A stretch of DNA of 64,000 bases from Papilionanthe hookeriana x Papilionanthe teres (Eukaryota; Streptophyta; Magnoliopsida; Asparagales; Orchidaceae): NCBI GenBank assembly GCA_022702705.1, contig CM040430.1, positions 71,251,982 through 71,315,981 on the forward strand, written 5' to 3'. The position numbers and the translations under genes are program-made. The notes beneath the pieces were generated by a model. The model saw only the letters and a program-made list of their open reading frames with translations, searched no databases and had not been told where the DNA came from. Shown here piece after piece: positions 1 through 11,537 of the stretch (the first letter of the stretch is position 1; every line of letters begins with the position of its first letter).

Positions 1-3000
1 GCCAATTAAACTTTGTAGCTCCACTGCCCTCCACCTAAGCAGTGGAATTCGCCCACCAATTGAGCCCTGGCTCAGTCCTATGGCCTTGTCCATATAATTC
101 ACACCTCTCGGCCATGAGAGGGGTGTTGAAAATTTTCTCAACAGAACCTCCACAAATCACTCCCAGAGCTTCTCCTAGCCTAGAGAAGAAGAACCCACTG
201 CTTTCCTGCCTTCATCCCCACAAGTTGAGCTCAATTTTTGAGCTCAATCTCTAGCCAGAAAATAGGACATCCCTGAAACCTCCAAAGAAACCCAATTCAA
301 CTCACCCACACCTTCACCAGACTAAGAGAAGGAGTTCCCCAGTGGAAGTCCCCTCACCAGGCCACCCAATCTCTCCAGCCGTCAAAGCTTGAAGTCAGCC
401 TTGGTCACTTTCATACTTGGACAATTCCTCAGAGCTAGAGACTTCATTTGGAGCTTCTTTGGGATCAATCGAAGGTGCCACAACTCTCTGATTGAAGCTT
501 CACTTCTTAGATCAAAGGTATTGAGCTCTTCCTCCTCCCAAGCTTCTACGAATTCTCCATTTTGTTTGACTTAATTTTAATGCATCATAGTCATATAGAT
601 GTGTTCGTCTTGTCGAGATGAATTCATAGAGCCCAAAAACATGTAATTTGGTTGAGTATTGAGCAAGATCTTAGGGTTAGAAGGTGGACAGCTCACGGGA
701 CGCACCAGTTGTAGACGATGACCAGGGACCGTCCGATGGTTCGTGTATCGGGTGAAAGGCTAGGATCTCGTCGGACGGATCAACGAGACATGAACCGCGG
801 GCCGCGTGGCTGCCGAGTCAGATGGCGGCGCCGAATCAGGAGGAAACGCGTGGAGTTCGACCCGCCGTAATTTGAGTTGGCGCCGACGTGGTTAAGTAGG
901 AAATTAGGGATTTTCTGAATTATTTAAATATCTGAATCTTTAAAAATGCATATCTTTGCATAGAAAAATCATTAACAAAACTAAAAATACCCACTTGCTC
1001 AGTGAATTGAGAAGAATAATATGGAAAAAGATTTGATCTATTTTGTTTAGTATTTTATTTTTAATTAATTTAATACTGTTCTAAATGTTTTAATTCTCCA
1101 TGCATATATACATTTCACCATGGCATGAGACCATAGGGCTTTTGTAGCCTCTGTTCTTGGGAACATTCCCTGAATTTTCCAAGGCCAGAACCCATCTCTA
1201 TGGCAAATTATTTATTTTCCAAGTTTATGTATCTGTTTTGGTATTTTAATTCCTATAATTATCATGTTGACTAATAAAATCTAGAAAAATTAGGGGAAGT
1301 ATCTCTGGACTAGAGGACCCTAGGATAATTATGGCTTGGCTTAAATCATTCAAATGAACCCTAATTTGGCCAAAACCCTAAAACCAAGATAGAATTAATT
1401 TGAAGAAAGCACTCATCAAAATAACTTGGAATTAATTCTCCACTGATCATTAGGATCAGAGGAAACCCCATAAAAAATTTGAAATCAATTGAAAATTTAT
1501 TTACCCATTAAATAAATTATTTAAATTACATGGCTACTATTTAACTTTAAAAATTCATAAAACCCAAAATATATTTCAAAACTTCACCAAATTGGTTTTG
1601 TGGGTTCTCTGATATCAGGAGAGTCTAAGAAAATAAAAATTTGATTTTTCTAAATTTTTTTCTTATGTAATCCTATTTTAAATATTTAATAATTAAAAAA
1701 TAATAAAAATCACAAAAATATTAAAATTCAAAAAAAATGTCATATTTGGTCTCCTAATCACATAGGAACCAACCAAATATTTTTCTCAAGTCTCTAACAA
1801 AAGATATTGAATTTTTAAGGCTTAATGCAATTTTTAATATTAAAAAATTGACTTTTAACATTTCTCTCTAAAATAATTCTAAAAATTCAAAGAAAAACAA
1901 AAAAATATAAAATTTGTTTTCTCTGAACTCTTTGAGGTCAGAGGGACTTAAGAAAAATATATAATCCATTTTTTAACATTAATTTTATTTTATAATTAAT
2001 TAACACCCAAAAAATTAAAATAATTATAATAAATAAAATATAATTTAAAAAGTCACCAAAGTTGGTCCAAGTGGTCCTCTAGTATGTAGGAACATCCCAT
2101 AATTTTCCTAAGGACAGAAATCTTACCTTGGTCATCTTGTTGAATTTTCATTGAAAACCCTTATTTTCCATAAAAAATAATTATACAAATTAAATTAAAA
2201 ATGAAAAAATCACATTATCTCCACTAATGTCTTAATTGACATGTAATCGAAGCGACATAAAAGTTTCAAATTCATTTGAGCTCAATTTAGTAAGTTATGA
2301 GGTGAATAGGCTTAAAAGGGCATAAAGGTAATTAAGGAATTTTAATCCTAATTAATGTCTTAGGCTTAATCTAAGGGGGGATAAAATATTTGATCTTAAA
2401 TTCTCTCTTGGATGATTGAAACTTAGGGAAATTAAGGGTAGAAACCCTTTAATCACTTTTAATACATCAAAGTGGAACCTTAATTGATTAAATCATTTAA
2501 ATTTTTTAAGAATAAATTAAAATTTGGATTATTAAAATAGGGATGTGATTTAAGAAGATATCAATTCTTTAATCATGAATCCCTAAATGAATCACTCCAA
2601 TAATATTCAACTCTTAATTAACTTTAAAAACATGATAATTGGAATTAATAGTTAAAGAGGAAATAATCTTTAATTAAATTAAAGCTTAAAACATTAAATG
2701 ATTTAATAATCAAATTAAAAAATGAATCTAAAACAATAAAAATTAGTTTGAAATCACTTGAGAACAAACTTAAAACAAATTTGAAATACTAAGTAATATC
2801 AGAACAATTCATAATTAAAAAATGTGAAGATTAAACCAATTAAAGCCAACCTAAAACAATATGATTAAATTTAAATCATCAAAATTTAATGTAATTAAAT
2901 GGTTTAAACATTGCTTTCAACTTAAGTGACTTAAAACACTTAAAAGAAAACCAAATTGAATTCTGAAATTGAATTATCTTAAAACAACAATTCAAATTTA

Positions 3001-5003
3001 ATTAAAAAATGGTTAATTCCTTTAACAAACTAAGTTGCTCCTAAAGACTTTCATTATTATAAATCCTAAATGGAATACCAAATGAAATGTCACTTCACTT
3101 ATAGGATAACCAAACATCCTAATTCACTGAGTAAGAGTAAACTGGGTGATTGATTCACCACTCCAATGAAATTAACTAAACATAAAATAATCCCAAAAAT
3201 GTCTAAGAAGATGTTCAGAATTCAATTCGGAGCACTTCTCTAACTTGATGGGATGTTTCAAAGAACAGTGAAACTTCATTGTTCTTTGGTGAAGAAAATC
3301 ATCATTAACAAAACAAAAGAACCTAGACTTTATAGGAATTGACTATCAATAGGATTAGGATTTTGGTAGATAACCAGAACCTTCCCTTAGTTTTACCTAG
3401 GTATTTTCTTGCAATTATATAAATGCCTTAATATGTGTTTTAAGTGCAACTTGAAATGACGAGAAGACCCTCCAGGTACACTTTTATTTTATTGCAATTT
3501 ATTTACTTGTGCCGTACTTTCTTTCTTGCAACATTTGCACGTTAAACAAGAATGCCACCCTGCATGAAAACTGAAACATTTGAGGATAGCCGCAAAACTG
3601 AAACCCAAAACTAAATTAAAAGTCACAACAAGATAAAATTCACCGCCACAACATTCAAAAGATATGACAACTCAAAATTTAATCACAAAAAGAATAACAA
3701 AACTACAACTACAACTAAATTAAAACGTCTCGTTGGATGATCAGGAATCCCTCGGATGATGTAACTCACGTGTTGATAACGAGATTTCACACGGTCTAAA
3801 TGAAAGTGTGGAACTGATTCAGTTGAGTTTAGCAAATTCATTTGGAATAAATGAATCGGATGAAAATAACGGTGTCAGGATGACAGAACAGTGGGATCTT
3901 AATCGGTTATGTTTAATCAACTTTAAGATTTGTTTTAATTAAAACATTAAGACATCTGAACCTTAAGACTTCTAAACAAAAACACTTCTCTCATCTCTTG
4001 ATTGTCACTTTCTAAAACTAAACCTCTGCAACAACAAGGAGCTTGGAGCATAGTGGGCAGCACTTCGTCAGCAAAACTTGCGACTACTTCAGCTAAACAT
4101 TTCTTAGGATTAAATAACAAAGTCATAAGATTTCGAGGTAGTTTTCCTAGTGCAACATAAATCCTCAACTTTTCGTTAGGCATTTGAATAATCATATTAT
4201 GCAAATTGGGCCCTAACCGGTTTTAGGACTCCGAGGTAGTCGTTTGGTACGACATAAACCCTCACATCGTTGAGGCTATTTGTATGATTCTGTCATACAA
4301 ATATAAATCCTAATTAACTAAAATTGGCAGGATTGCAACATTAAATAAACTCTCAAATTGAAGCCAAACAATAGGATTGTTTGGGAAGTTGCCAAGATCC
4401 TTCTTGGATCCTCAGCTTCTCCTACTTCTCTTCCTTTGGACTCCTAAAATAAATTGTTCCAATTTGATCCATTCCCTATTGAAATTTCCAAAATCTAATT
4501 CTTTGAAAACTTTAAACTTTAAAATTCTTGAGAGAAAATTCACTAATCATTATCGAGAGTTTTCTTGAGTGTCTTCAAACATTTAAGATGTAATTAACTA
4601 TAGGGGCTTGCCCTTATAGAGAACTTTAAGAACCCAGGTAATATAAACCCTGCTTAATTCCTTTATATTAAGCAAGGGAACTTGTCGGCTTATAAAATCG
4701 GTTCGGAGACTAAACGGATGTCACAAATCTTTTAGTTTATTTAATCGAGCACCATCATCAGCCCTGTATCTATTCTTCAGGATAAAAACACGGTTTTTGA
4801 TGTGGTGCTCGTTTATATAAACTATTTGGGATGTGAGGTCGGTTTGATTTCATATCTTAAAATTTTTAAACTTAAAATTATTTTCAAAATCAAATGCTAT
4901 TTTCTAAAATTATATATATCTAAATTTAAAATCAAAAGTTCACCGACAACTTCTGTAGGCGACCCCCCCTTTTTAAAACACTCGACCTAAAAATATGCCG
5001 ACA
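1..5003 (+). mobile_element. Tat-1: 3' part of a long Tat/Ogre-type LTR
   Basis: This AT-rich stretch has no convincing coding region. It shares a syntenic string of features with the Tat-2 LTR: a GC-rich hairpin block (about 690-890), a passage at 1140-1200 resembling 22490-22560, and a passage at 4584-4640 (GATGTAATTAACTATAG) resembling 28110-28170. It ends in GCCGACA at 5003. The next bases, GGGGC (5004-5008), join the Athila LTR sequence that is uninterrupted at 16630, so the end at 5003 looks like an LTR terminus inserted in the Athila 5' LTR. The left end lies outside the window, so it could be a solo LTR or the 3' LTR of a full element. The short ORFs within it look fortuitous. Confidence 0.6.
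690..890 (+). other. GC-rich structured block in Tat-1 LTR
   Basis: A CpG-rich island lies in otherwise AT-rich DNA. It contains a perfect 8-bp inverted repeat (CCGTCCGA at 729-736, TCGGACGG at 771-778) and other short dyads. It occupies the same relative place as the hairpin island at 22106-22240 in Tat-2, and both contain a GTCCGAT core. It is probably part of the transcribed leader (R/U5). The function is unknown. Confidence 0.45.
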
Positions 5004-5194
5004 GGGGCTTAATCAGAAAGTCCTATATTACTCGATAAACGATACATATACTTGCATAGTATCCCATATTATAAAATCGTAATTTTCATATCTAAAATCA
5101 TCAGTGCATTTATCCAGTGGAGTCAAGTTTTTGGTGTCGTTGCATTTACCGGACGGTACCAAGTTTTTAGCGCCGTTGCATTTATCGGGGATCA
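5004..5194 (+). repeat. Athila 5' LTR, 3'-terminal remnant
   Basis: About 190 bp match 16630-16820 closely, from GGGGCTTAATCAG to the terminal GGGGATCA. Only the U5 end is present, because Tat-1 is inserted immediately upstream. Two PBS-like units (TTTTGGTGTCGTTGC and TTTTAGCGCCGTTGC) lie inside this LTR end. Confidence 0.8.
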
Positions 5195-5200
5195 GGTTTT

Positions 5201-5220
5201 TGGCGTCGTTCTTTGGGGAA
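5201..5220 (+). other. Primer binding site, tRNA-Asp type (diverged)
   Basis: TGGCGTCGTT followed by CTTTGGGGA begins six bases after the LTR end at 5194. The usual Athila PBS, complementary to the 3' end of plant tRNA-Asp, is TGGCGCCGTTGCCGGGGA, so this copy has substitutions and one extra base. Confidence 0.6.
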
Positions 5221-5431
5221 AACAATAAAATTGCATTTTAAAGAAGATTAAGAAATTTTAAATTTTTACTTTTCTTTGTTTTTATTAGTGTGTTGTGTTT
5301 TGTTTTGTTTTATTGTTGTATGCGTAGTTCAGGTTCTGAAGGACTTGTGCCTTACGATTCTGAATTAGAAAGAACTATCAGAAAAATCAAAAAAAATTAA
5401 AAATACAGATAAAGATAAAAATATTCAAGAA

Positions 5432-6787
5432 ATGGAAAATCATCAAGATCAAAATGTGGGCATCGATCAAGAATTAAGACCTTTAAGAGATTATGTTAAC
5501 CCTACAGTAGATGAATTTCACGGTAGTATTCAAAACCCTGCTGTAGCTGCTAATTCTTTTGAGTTTAAACCTACTATTATCCAAATGATGTCTAATAATC
5601 AGTTTGGGGGAGCAACAACTGAAGATCCTAATTTGCATCTTGCTCATTTTCTGGAGTTGTGTGCTACTTTTAAATATGATGGTGTTTCGGATGATGCTAT
5701 TAGACTTAGAATTTTTCTTTTCTCACTAAGGGATAAAGCTAAAATATGGTTACACTCGTTACAACCTGAATCAATTAGAACTTAGGGTGAACTGTCACAA
5801 AAGTTCCTTGCTAAATATTTTCCACCATCTAAGACTGCTAAGTTGAGAAATGATATAACATCTTTTTGTTAGTTTGAAGGGGAATCAATATATGAAGCAT
5901 GGGAAATATTTAAAGATCTCAGGAAATGTCCACATCATGTGATACCAGATTGGTTAATAATTCAAACTTTTTATAATGGATTAGTTGGATCTCTTAGATC
6001 AATCATCGATGCTGCTGCTGGTGCATCATTAATGTCTAAACCATTTTCTGATGCTTATGTTTTAATTGAAGAAATGGCTACTAATAATTTTCAATGGCCT
6101 TCTAAAAGGCTAAATCCTATAAAGGTAGCCAGTGTTTATGAGAATGATGCTTTTACAATTTTAGCAAATCAAGTTACTGCTGTATCAAGGAAGATAGACT
6201 AATTTGGGATGAATTTTCCTCAGCCAAATCTCATGATTGAAGAAAATTCATTAGGCCAAATGGTTCATTCTTATTCTTCACCATAAACTGTGAATGTTAT
6301 AATTAAACCTAACAACCCATATTCCAATTATTATAACCCAGGTTGGAAGAATAATCCAAATTTTAACTGTAATAACAATAATCAGGGTGGTGTTAATCAA
6401 CAATGGGGGAACCACCAAGTAAACCCATTGGGGAATTGGAATAACCAAGGTAATAATAATATTAGATTAACTTATCCTTTAGGTTATAACAATGCTTTAC
6501 AGAATAAGGAGAAGAAGTTATCTATGGAAGAAGTAGTATCACATATGGGAAATCAATTACAAATTCAAGGAGCAACCATCAGAAATATTGAAAATCAGTT
6601 GGGACAAATTGCAAATGCCTTAAGTAATAGATCCCAAGGAATGCTTCCAAGTAATACTGAAGTGAATCCAAGAGAAAAGAATAAAGAACAAGTAAAAGCA
6701 GTTCAACTGAGAAGTGGAAAAAAATTGGAAGGTAGAGTTCAAAAAGAAACAGAAGTAGAGAAAGAAGAGATTGAAAGACCTAAATAG
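5432..6787 (+). pseudogene. gag: Athila gag (capsid/nucleocapsid polyprotein), broken
   Basis: This is the Gag of the Athila element, the structural protein of the cytoplasmic virus-like particle. It starts at the ATG at 5432. The first 117 residues hold the conserved capsid region, with RPLRDYVNP, FEFKP..IQM, QFGG and DAIRLRIFLFSLRDKAKIWL. An Asn/Gly-rich stretch follows (about 6300-6480), then a coiled-coil-like segment (IQGATIRNIENQLGQIANAL). All pieces lie in one frame, interrupted only by nonsense codons at 5783 (TAG), 5870 (TAG), 6200 (TAA), 6284 (TAA) and 6785 (TAG). Most are one C-to-T or G-to-A change from Gln or Trp codons, as expected for decay of methylated DNA. No zinc knuckle was seen. 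The frame runs directly into pol. Confidence 0.9.
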
Positions 6788-8526
6788 CACGCTCCAAAAG
6801 TTTTGGAAAGACCTATTTCTCCACCTAAGGTTGATTTAGAAAAACCATCACCTCCATTTCCTCAGAGACTTCGTCAACAAAAGTTGGATGAGCAATTTTC
6901 AAAATTCTTGGAGATATTAAAGAAGCTTACCATTAATATTCCATTTGATGAAGCCCTAGAACAAATGCCAAGCTATGCGAAATTTATGAAGGATATTCTT
7001 AATAAAAAGAGGAAGTATGAAGAAAATGAGACTGTTGCACTTAGTGAGGAGTGCAGTACGATAATTCAGAAAAAGCTTCCTGAAAAACTTAAAGATCCTC
7101 GTAGTTTCACAATTCCATGTGCAATCGGAGAAAGATTTTGTGGAAAAGCTTTTTGTGATTTGGGTGCAAGCATTAACCTTATGCCTCTATCAATATTCAG
7201 AAGACTCGGACTAGGAGAAATAACCCCAACTACTGTAACTCTGCAATTAGTAGATCGTTCAATCACATATCCTAAAGGAGTTATAGGATATGTTTTGGTA
7301 AAAGTGGATCAATTTATTTTTCCTGTAGATTTCATTGTGTTAGATATAGAGGAAGATAAAGATATACCCATAATTTTGGGGAGACCTTTTCTAGCTACAG
7401 GCAGAGCCATGATAGATTTGCAAAAAGGGGAATTAATGATGAGAGTTAATGATCGGACTGTTACATTTAATATTTCAAAATCGATGAAATATCCTACTAG
7501 AGGTAAAGAAGATGAGTGTTATAGGATGAATGTTATTGAATATTTAAGTGAATGTCATTTCAAATCAACTTATGAAGAGAAAGCTGAAAGAGAAGAATTG
7601 GAATATAAGCAAGAAGAGGAGTTACTTGATTCTGAAGATTTTCAAGAGGAAGATTTAAAGTTTGTTCATGAAAGTTTTAAATTGTTGGATATGACTGAGA
7701 AAGATGAATCTTATGGTTCATCATATGAAAAACCTTCTGAATTTGAGTTAAAAATGCTTCCTGATCATTTGAAGTATGTTTTTCTAGGAGAATCCTCAAC
7801 CTTGCCTGTTATAATTTCCTTTCAATTAACTGAAAAAGAAGAAGAGAGTTTGTTTGAAATTTTGAAGAAGCACAAGAAAGCCTTTGGATGGACAATTGCT
7901 GATATTAAAGGAATCAGTCATTCAATTTGTATGCACAGAATTCTTATGGAAGTTAATTGCAAACCATGGGTTGATCCCCAAAGGAGATTAAATCCTATCA
8001 TGAAAGACATTGTTAAGAACAAAATTTTAAAATGGTTAGATGCTGGAATTATCTACCCTATTTCAGATAGTGCATGGGTAAGTCATATTCACTGTGTTCC
8101 TAAGAAAGGAGGAGTCACTGTGACTGTTAATGAGAAAAATAAAATGATACCAACAAGACAAGTTACAGGGTGGCGAATATGCATTGATTATAGAAAATTA
8201 AACCTTGCCACAAGAAAAGATCATTTTCCACTCCCTTTTCTAGATCAAATGTTGGATAGACTGGCTGGGCATAAATACTTTTGTTTTCTGGATGGATATA
8301 CTGGTTACCACCAAAGTTAAATTACTTCTGAGGATCAAGAGAAAACTACGTTTACCAGCCCCTATGGTACGTTTGCTTTTAGAAGAATGCCCTTTGGTTT
8401 ATGTAGTGCCCCTGCTACATTTCAGAGATGTATGATGGCTATTTTTTGTGATTTAATTGTAAAAGGGATTAAAGTTTTTATGGATAACTTTTCAGTGTTT
8501 GGAATTTCATTTAAATCATGTTAGAA
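6788..8526 (+). pseudogene. pol: Athila pol, protease and reverse transcriptase, broken
   Basis: This continues the gag frame with no frameshift, so Gag-Pol was one polyprotein. The aspartic protease motif DLGASINLMP has its catalytic Asp at 7157-7159, and ILGRPFLATG follows near 7375. RT begins around 7840, with the fingers/palm motifs WRICIDYRKLNLATRKDHFPLPF (near 8170) and FRRMPFGLCSAPATFQRCM (near 8380). The catalytic box that is normally F/YMDD reads FMDN here (Asn codon at 8486-8488), which would abolish polymerase activity. Breaks are a TAA at 8318 (Gln codon in relatives) and a one-base deletion near 8520-8526. Confidence 0.9.
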
Positions 8527-9444
8527 CATCTATCTAAAGTTCTAAAATGCTGTGAAGAAACTAATTTAGTCCTTAATTGGGAAAAATGTTAATTTATGGT
8601 AGCAGGAGGAATTGTTTTGAGACATCGGATTTTAGAAAAAGGTTTGGAGGTAGATCCTGCAAAAATTCAAGTTATATCTAATTTACCTTGCCCAACCAAT
8701 GTAAGGGGAATTAGAAGTTTTTTAGGACATGCTGGATTCTACAGGCGTTACATCAAAGACTTTTCAAAGATTACAAAACCTTTATGCCGTTTACTGGAAA
8801 AGGATGCAATTTTTAATTTTGATGATGATTGCCTCAAAGCCTTTGAAACATTAAAAGAAAAATTAATCACTGCACCTGTAATAATTTCACCAAATTGGGA
8901 AAAACCTTTTGAATTAATGTGTGATGCTAGTGATTATTCTATTGGAGCTGTTTTAGGTCAGAAATATGATAAAATTTTCAAAGTAATTTATTATGCTAGT
9001 AAAACTCTTAATGAAACTCAAATTAATTATACCACTACGGAGAAAGAGTTATTAGCTATAGTATTTGCCTTTGATAATTTTCGATCATATTTAATTGGAA
9101 CTAAATGTGTAGTGCATACTGATCATTCTGCTATTAAATACTTAATGAAGAAAAATGATGCAAAACCGAGACTGATAAGATGGATTCTTCTTTTGAAAGA
9201 ATTTAATGTTAAGATAGTAGATAGGAAGGGTTATGATAATCAAATTGCTGATCATTTATCCAGGCTTGAAGTTGAAAAATCTCTCTGTGATATTGATGAA
9301 ATTAATGAATATTTTTCTGATGAAAAGCTATTCACTATTAAAGAATTACGTGTTCCGTGTTACTCAGACATAGTAAACATTATTGTTAGTAATATTATAC
9401 CCTATGGTTTTACATACCATGAAAAGAAGAAATTTTTTATTTGA
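8527..9444 (+). pseudogene. pol: Athila pol, RT thumb and RNase H, broken
   Basis: This is the continuation of pol after the -1 shift. It opens with the RT end (CCEETNLVLNWEKC, then a TAA where relatives carry a His codon) and the gypsy signature SFLGHAGFYRRYIKDFSKI (near 8720-8775). RNase H follows, with the acidic set visible as CDASDYSIGAVL, TTTEKELLAI, VVHTDHSAIKYL and NQIADHLSRLE. This domain degrades the RNA template during reverse transcription. The open frame stops at 9442-9444, next to a one-base deletion that puts the integrase in another frame. Confidence 0.88.
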
Positions 9445-10645
9445 TGCTAAGACTTATTTTTGGGATCACCCATTTTTATATAAATAAGGAAAGGATATTA
9501 TAATTCGAAGATCTGTACCTTTGGAAGAGACTTATGAAATTATTCAAAAATGTCATGATTCTGATTATGGGGGACATTTTGGAAGTGATAAAACTGCATA
9601 TAAAATATTACAATCAGGATTTTATTGGCCTACAATTTTTAAGGATGTGAATGTTTACATTAAAAATTGTGATAGATGTCAGCGTGTAGGCAATATTTCT
9701 AAAAGAAATGAGATGCCCCTCAATTATATGTTAGAAGTTGAAATATTTGATGTTTGGGGACTAGATTTTATGGGACCATTTACACCATCGTTCGAAAATG
9801 TTTATATTTTGATAGCAGTAGACTATGTTTCCAAATGGATTGAAGCTATTGCTTTACCTCGATGTGATGCTCAAATTTTTGCAAAGTTTTTAGAAAAGAA
9901 TATATTTTGCAGATTTGGAATACCAAGAGTAATCATAACTGATGGGGGAAGTCATTTTAAAAATGCGATTATTGGGAAGTTAGCAAGGAAATATCATATT
10001 AATCATCACATTGCTACTGGTTATCATCCGCAGACAAGTGGTTTGGTTGAATTATCCAATCGTGAAATTAAAAAAATATTGGAAAAAATTGTTAATCCAA
10101 ATAGAAAGGATTGGTCAATCAAATTGGATTATGCTTTGTGGGCCTATATGACTGCTTACATAACATCTATATGAATGTCCCCATATAGGCTGATTTTTGG
10201 AAAAGCTTGTCATTTACCTTTTGAACTTGAGCATAAAGCATATTGGGCTATTAAAGAGTTCAATTATAATTTGAAAGATGTTACTGAAAAGATTTTATTG
10301 CAATTGAATGAGCTTGAAGAAATAAGGAATGATTCTTATGAAAATGCTAAGATTCATAAGAAAAAGATGAAGTTATGGCATGATCGGAAGATTCTTATAA
10401 AAAATCTTGTACCAGGACAACAAGTTTTGCTGTATAATGCTAGATTGAGATTATTTTTTGGAAAACTTAAGCCCAGGTGGATGGGTCCATTTGTTGTGAT
10501 AAAAGTTTATTCCTATGGAGCTATAGGTATTCAAGATCCTAAGACTGGAAAAATATTTAAAGTTAACGGACATAGACTTAAACCATATTTTTCAGTCAAT
10601 AAATCTAAATCTGACAATAATTTGATGATGGGTCACTCAGAATGA
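9445..10645 (+). pseudogene. pol: Athila integrase, broken
   Basis: This is the integrase that joins element cDNA to chromosomal DNA. The N-terminal zinc-binding HHCC is visible (CHDSDYGGHFGSD, then CDRCQR). The catalytic D,D(35)E triad is intact: Asp at 9764 (LDFMGP), Asp at 9941 (ITDGGSHF) and Glu at 10049 (GLVELSNRE). The C-terminal GPY/F-type module has KPRWMGPFVV near 10470 and ends NGHRLKPYF. The single in-frame break is a TGA at 10172. The entry at 9445-9520 is frameshifted relative to RNase H. Confidence 0.9.
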
Positions 10646-11133
10646 GTCTGGGTATGTCAGGCTGAAGATGTTAAAACAATCGCTATGTGGGAGGCAACCC
10701 ATATTTATCGGTGTGCTTTGCTTTATGTTTGTTTAATGTGTTTTGTTTGCTTTGTTTGGTTTGTTTTTATGTTTTTAGTGATAGTAATTTGGAGTTTTTA
10801 AACTTAAGTAGAGTTTATTTGACCTTAATTGATGATTTAGAGAAGTTAGAATGAAAATTTGGACACTTAGCAAACCTGTGCTAAATTGTGCACTGGCGGC
10901 TAAGCACCGACTAGTTGGCGCTTAGGCGCCGGAGTTATAAAAAATATGAAAAATGTGGATCTAGAAGCCTAGATCGTGGGGGAGAAGTTTTGGGAGTTAT
11001 TTTGGAGTTTCTAAACATCTTGGGACAGATTTAACCCTTCCCAAGTCTATAAAAAGGATCTGATTCAAGAGAAACACTTGCCCCAAGTCCTATTTTCATT
11101 TCTGAGTCTTAAGAAGAGAATTTTGAGTGCATC
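10646..11133 (+). other. Athila spacer between pol and extra ORF
   Basis: This stretch is non-coding. It contains the Athila hallmark GTGGGAGGCAACCCAT (about 10686-10701), a short GGG/CCC dyad placed just after integrase in this lineage. It also holds a GC-rich dyad at 10895-10932 (GGCGGCTAAGC ... GGCGCTTAGGCGCC), one of three such blocks in the element. Confidence 0.55.
11048..11055 (+). promoter_or_regulatory. TATA-like box upstream of the small Athila ORF
   Basis: TATAAAAA sits in CCAAGTCTATAAAAAGGATC, 78 bases before the ATG at 11134. The spacing suits a plant TATA box driving a short leader. It could equally be chance in AT-rich DNA. Confidence 0.35.
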
Positions 11134-11537
11134 ATGTCTTCCTGGGAGAATGTGATGAAGAACAAGCAAGATTCTGACAAAAGTAAGTTCATTAGTGACA
11201 GTGCTAAAGAGTTATTTAATGGTTATCTCGCTGTTAGTATTCAGGGTATTGTAGAAATGATTGTAAAAATTGAAGCCCGAGTGACTTCAATGGAAGCAAA
11301 GATCAATGATACTAACTTACATTTGGAACACATGGGATGGCAACTCAAGATGCAATTCAATCATTCAAGGTACGTGGAAGTAATAGATAAGGCGATGTTT
11401 TGAAGAACAAATGGATTGAAGAAGATGATGCAAGAATGAAAAATTATTGCCCGTTCTATAAAATTTATATTCCAGAAAGGTCAAATGGGAATAATAGTGG
11501 TCCTGGATATATTTTGCCTAATGGAGAATGGAATTAA
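11134..11537 (+). pseudogene. Small extra ORF of the Athila element, unknown function
   Basis: The open frame starts at 11134 (MSSWENVMKNKQ), runs 89 codons and stops at 11401-11403. One frame over, the coding sense continues without a stop (KNKWIEEDDARMKNYCPFY) to a TAA at 11535-11537, so the original product was probably about 134 residues. The middle (IVEMIVKIEARVTSMEAKIND) has heptad-like spacing and probably forms a coiled coil. I recognise no family. It lies between integrase and the env-like ORF, where plant Ty3/gypsy elements often carry additional ORFs, and a TATA-like box precedes it. Confidence 0.5.

Noticed and set aside
3947..4204. 85-codon minus-strand ORF in the Tat-1 LTR
   Set aside because: Isolated in LTR sequence, no homologous segment in the other Tat LTR, no family recognised.
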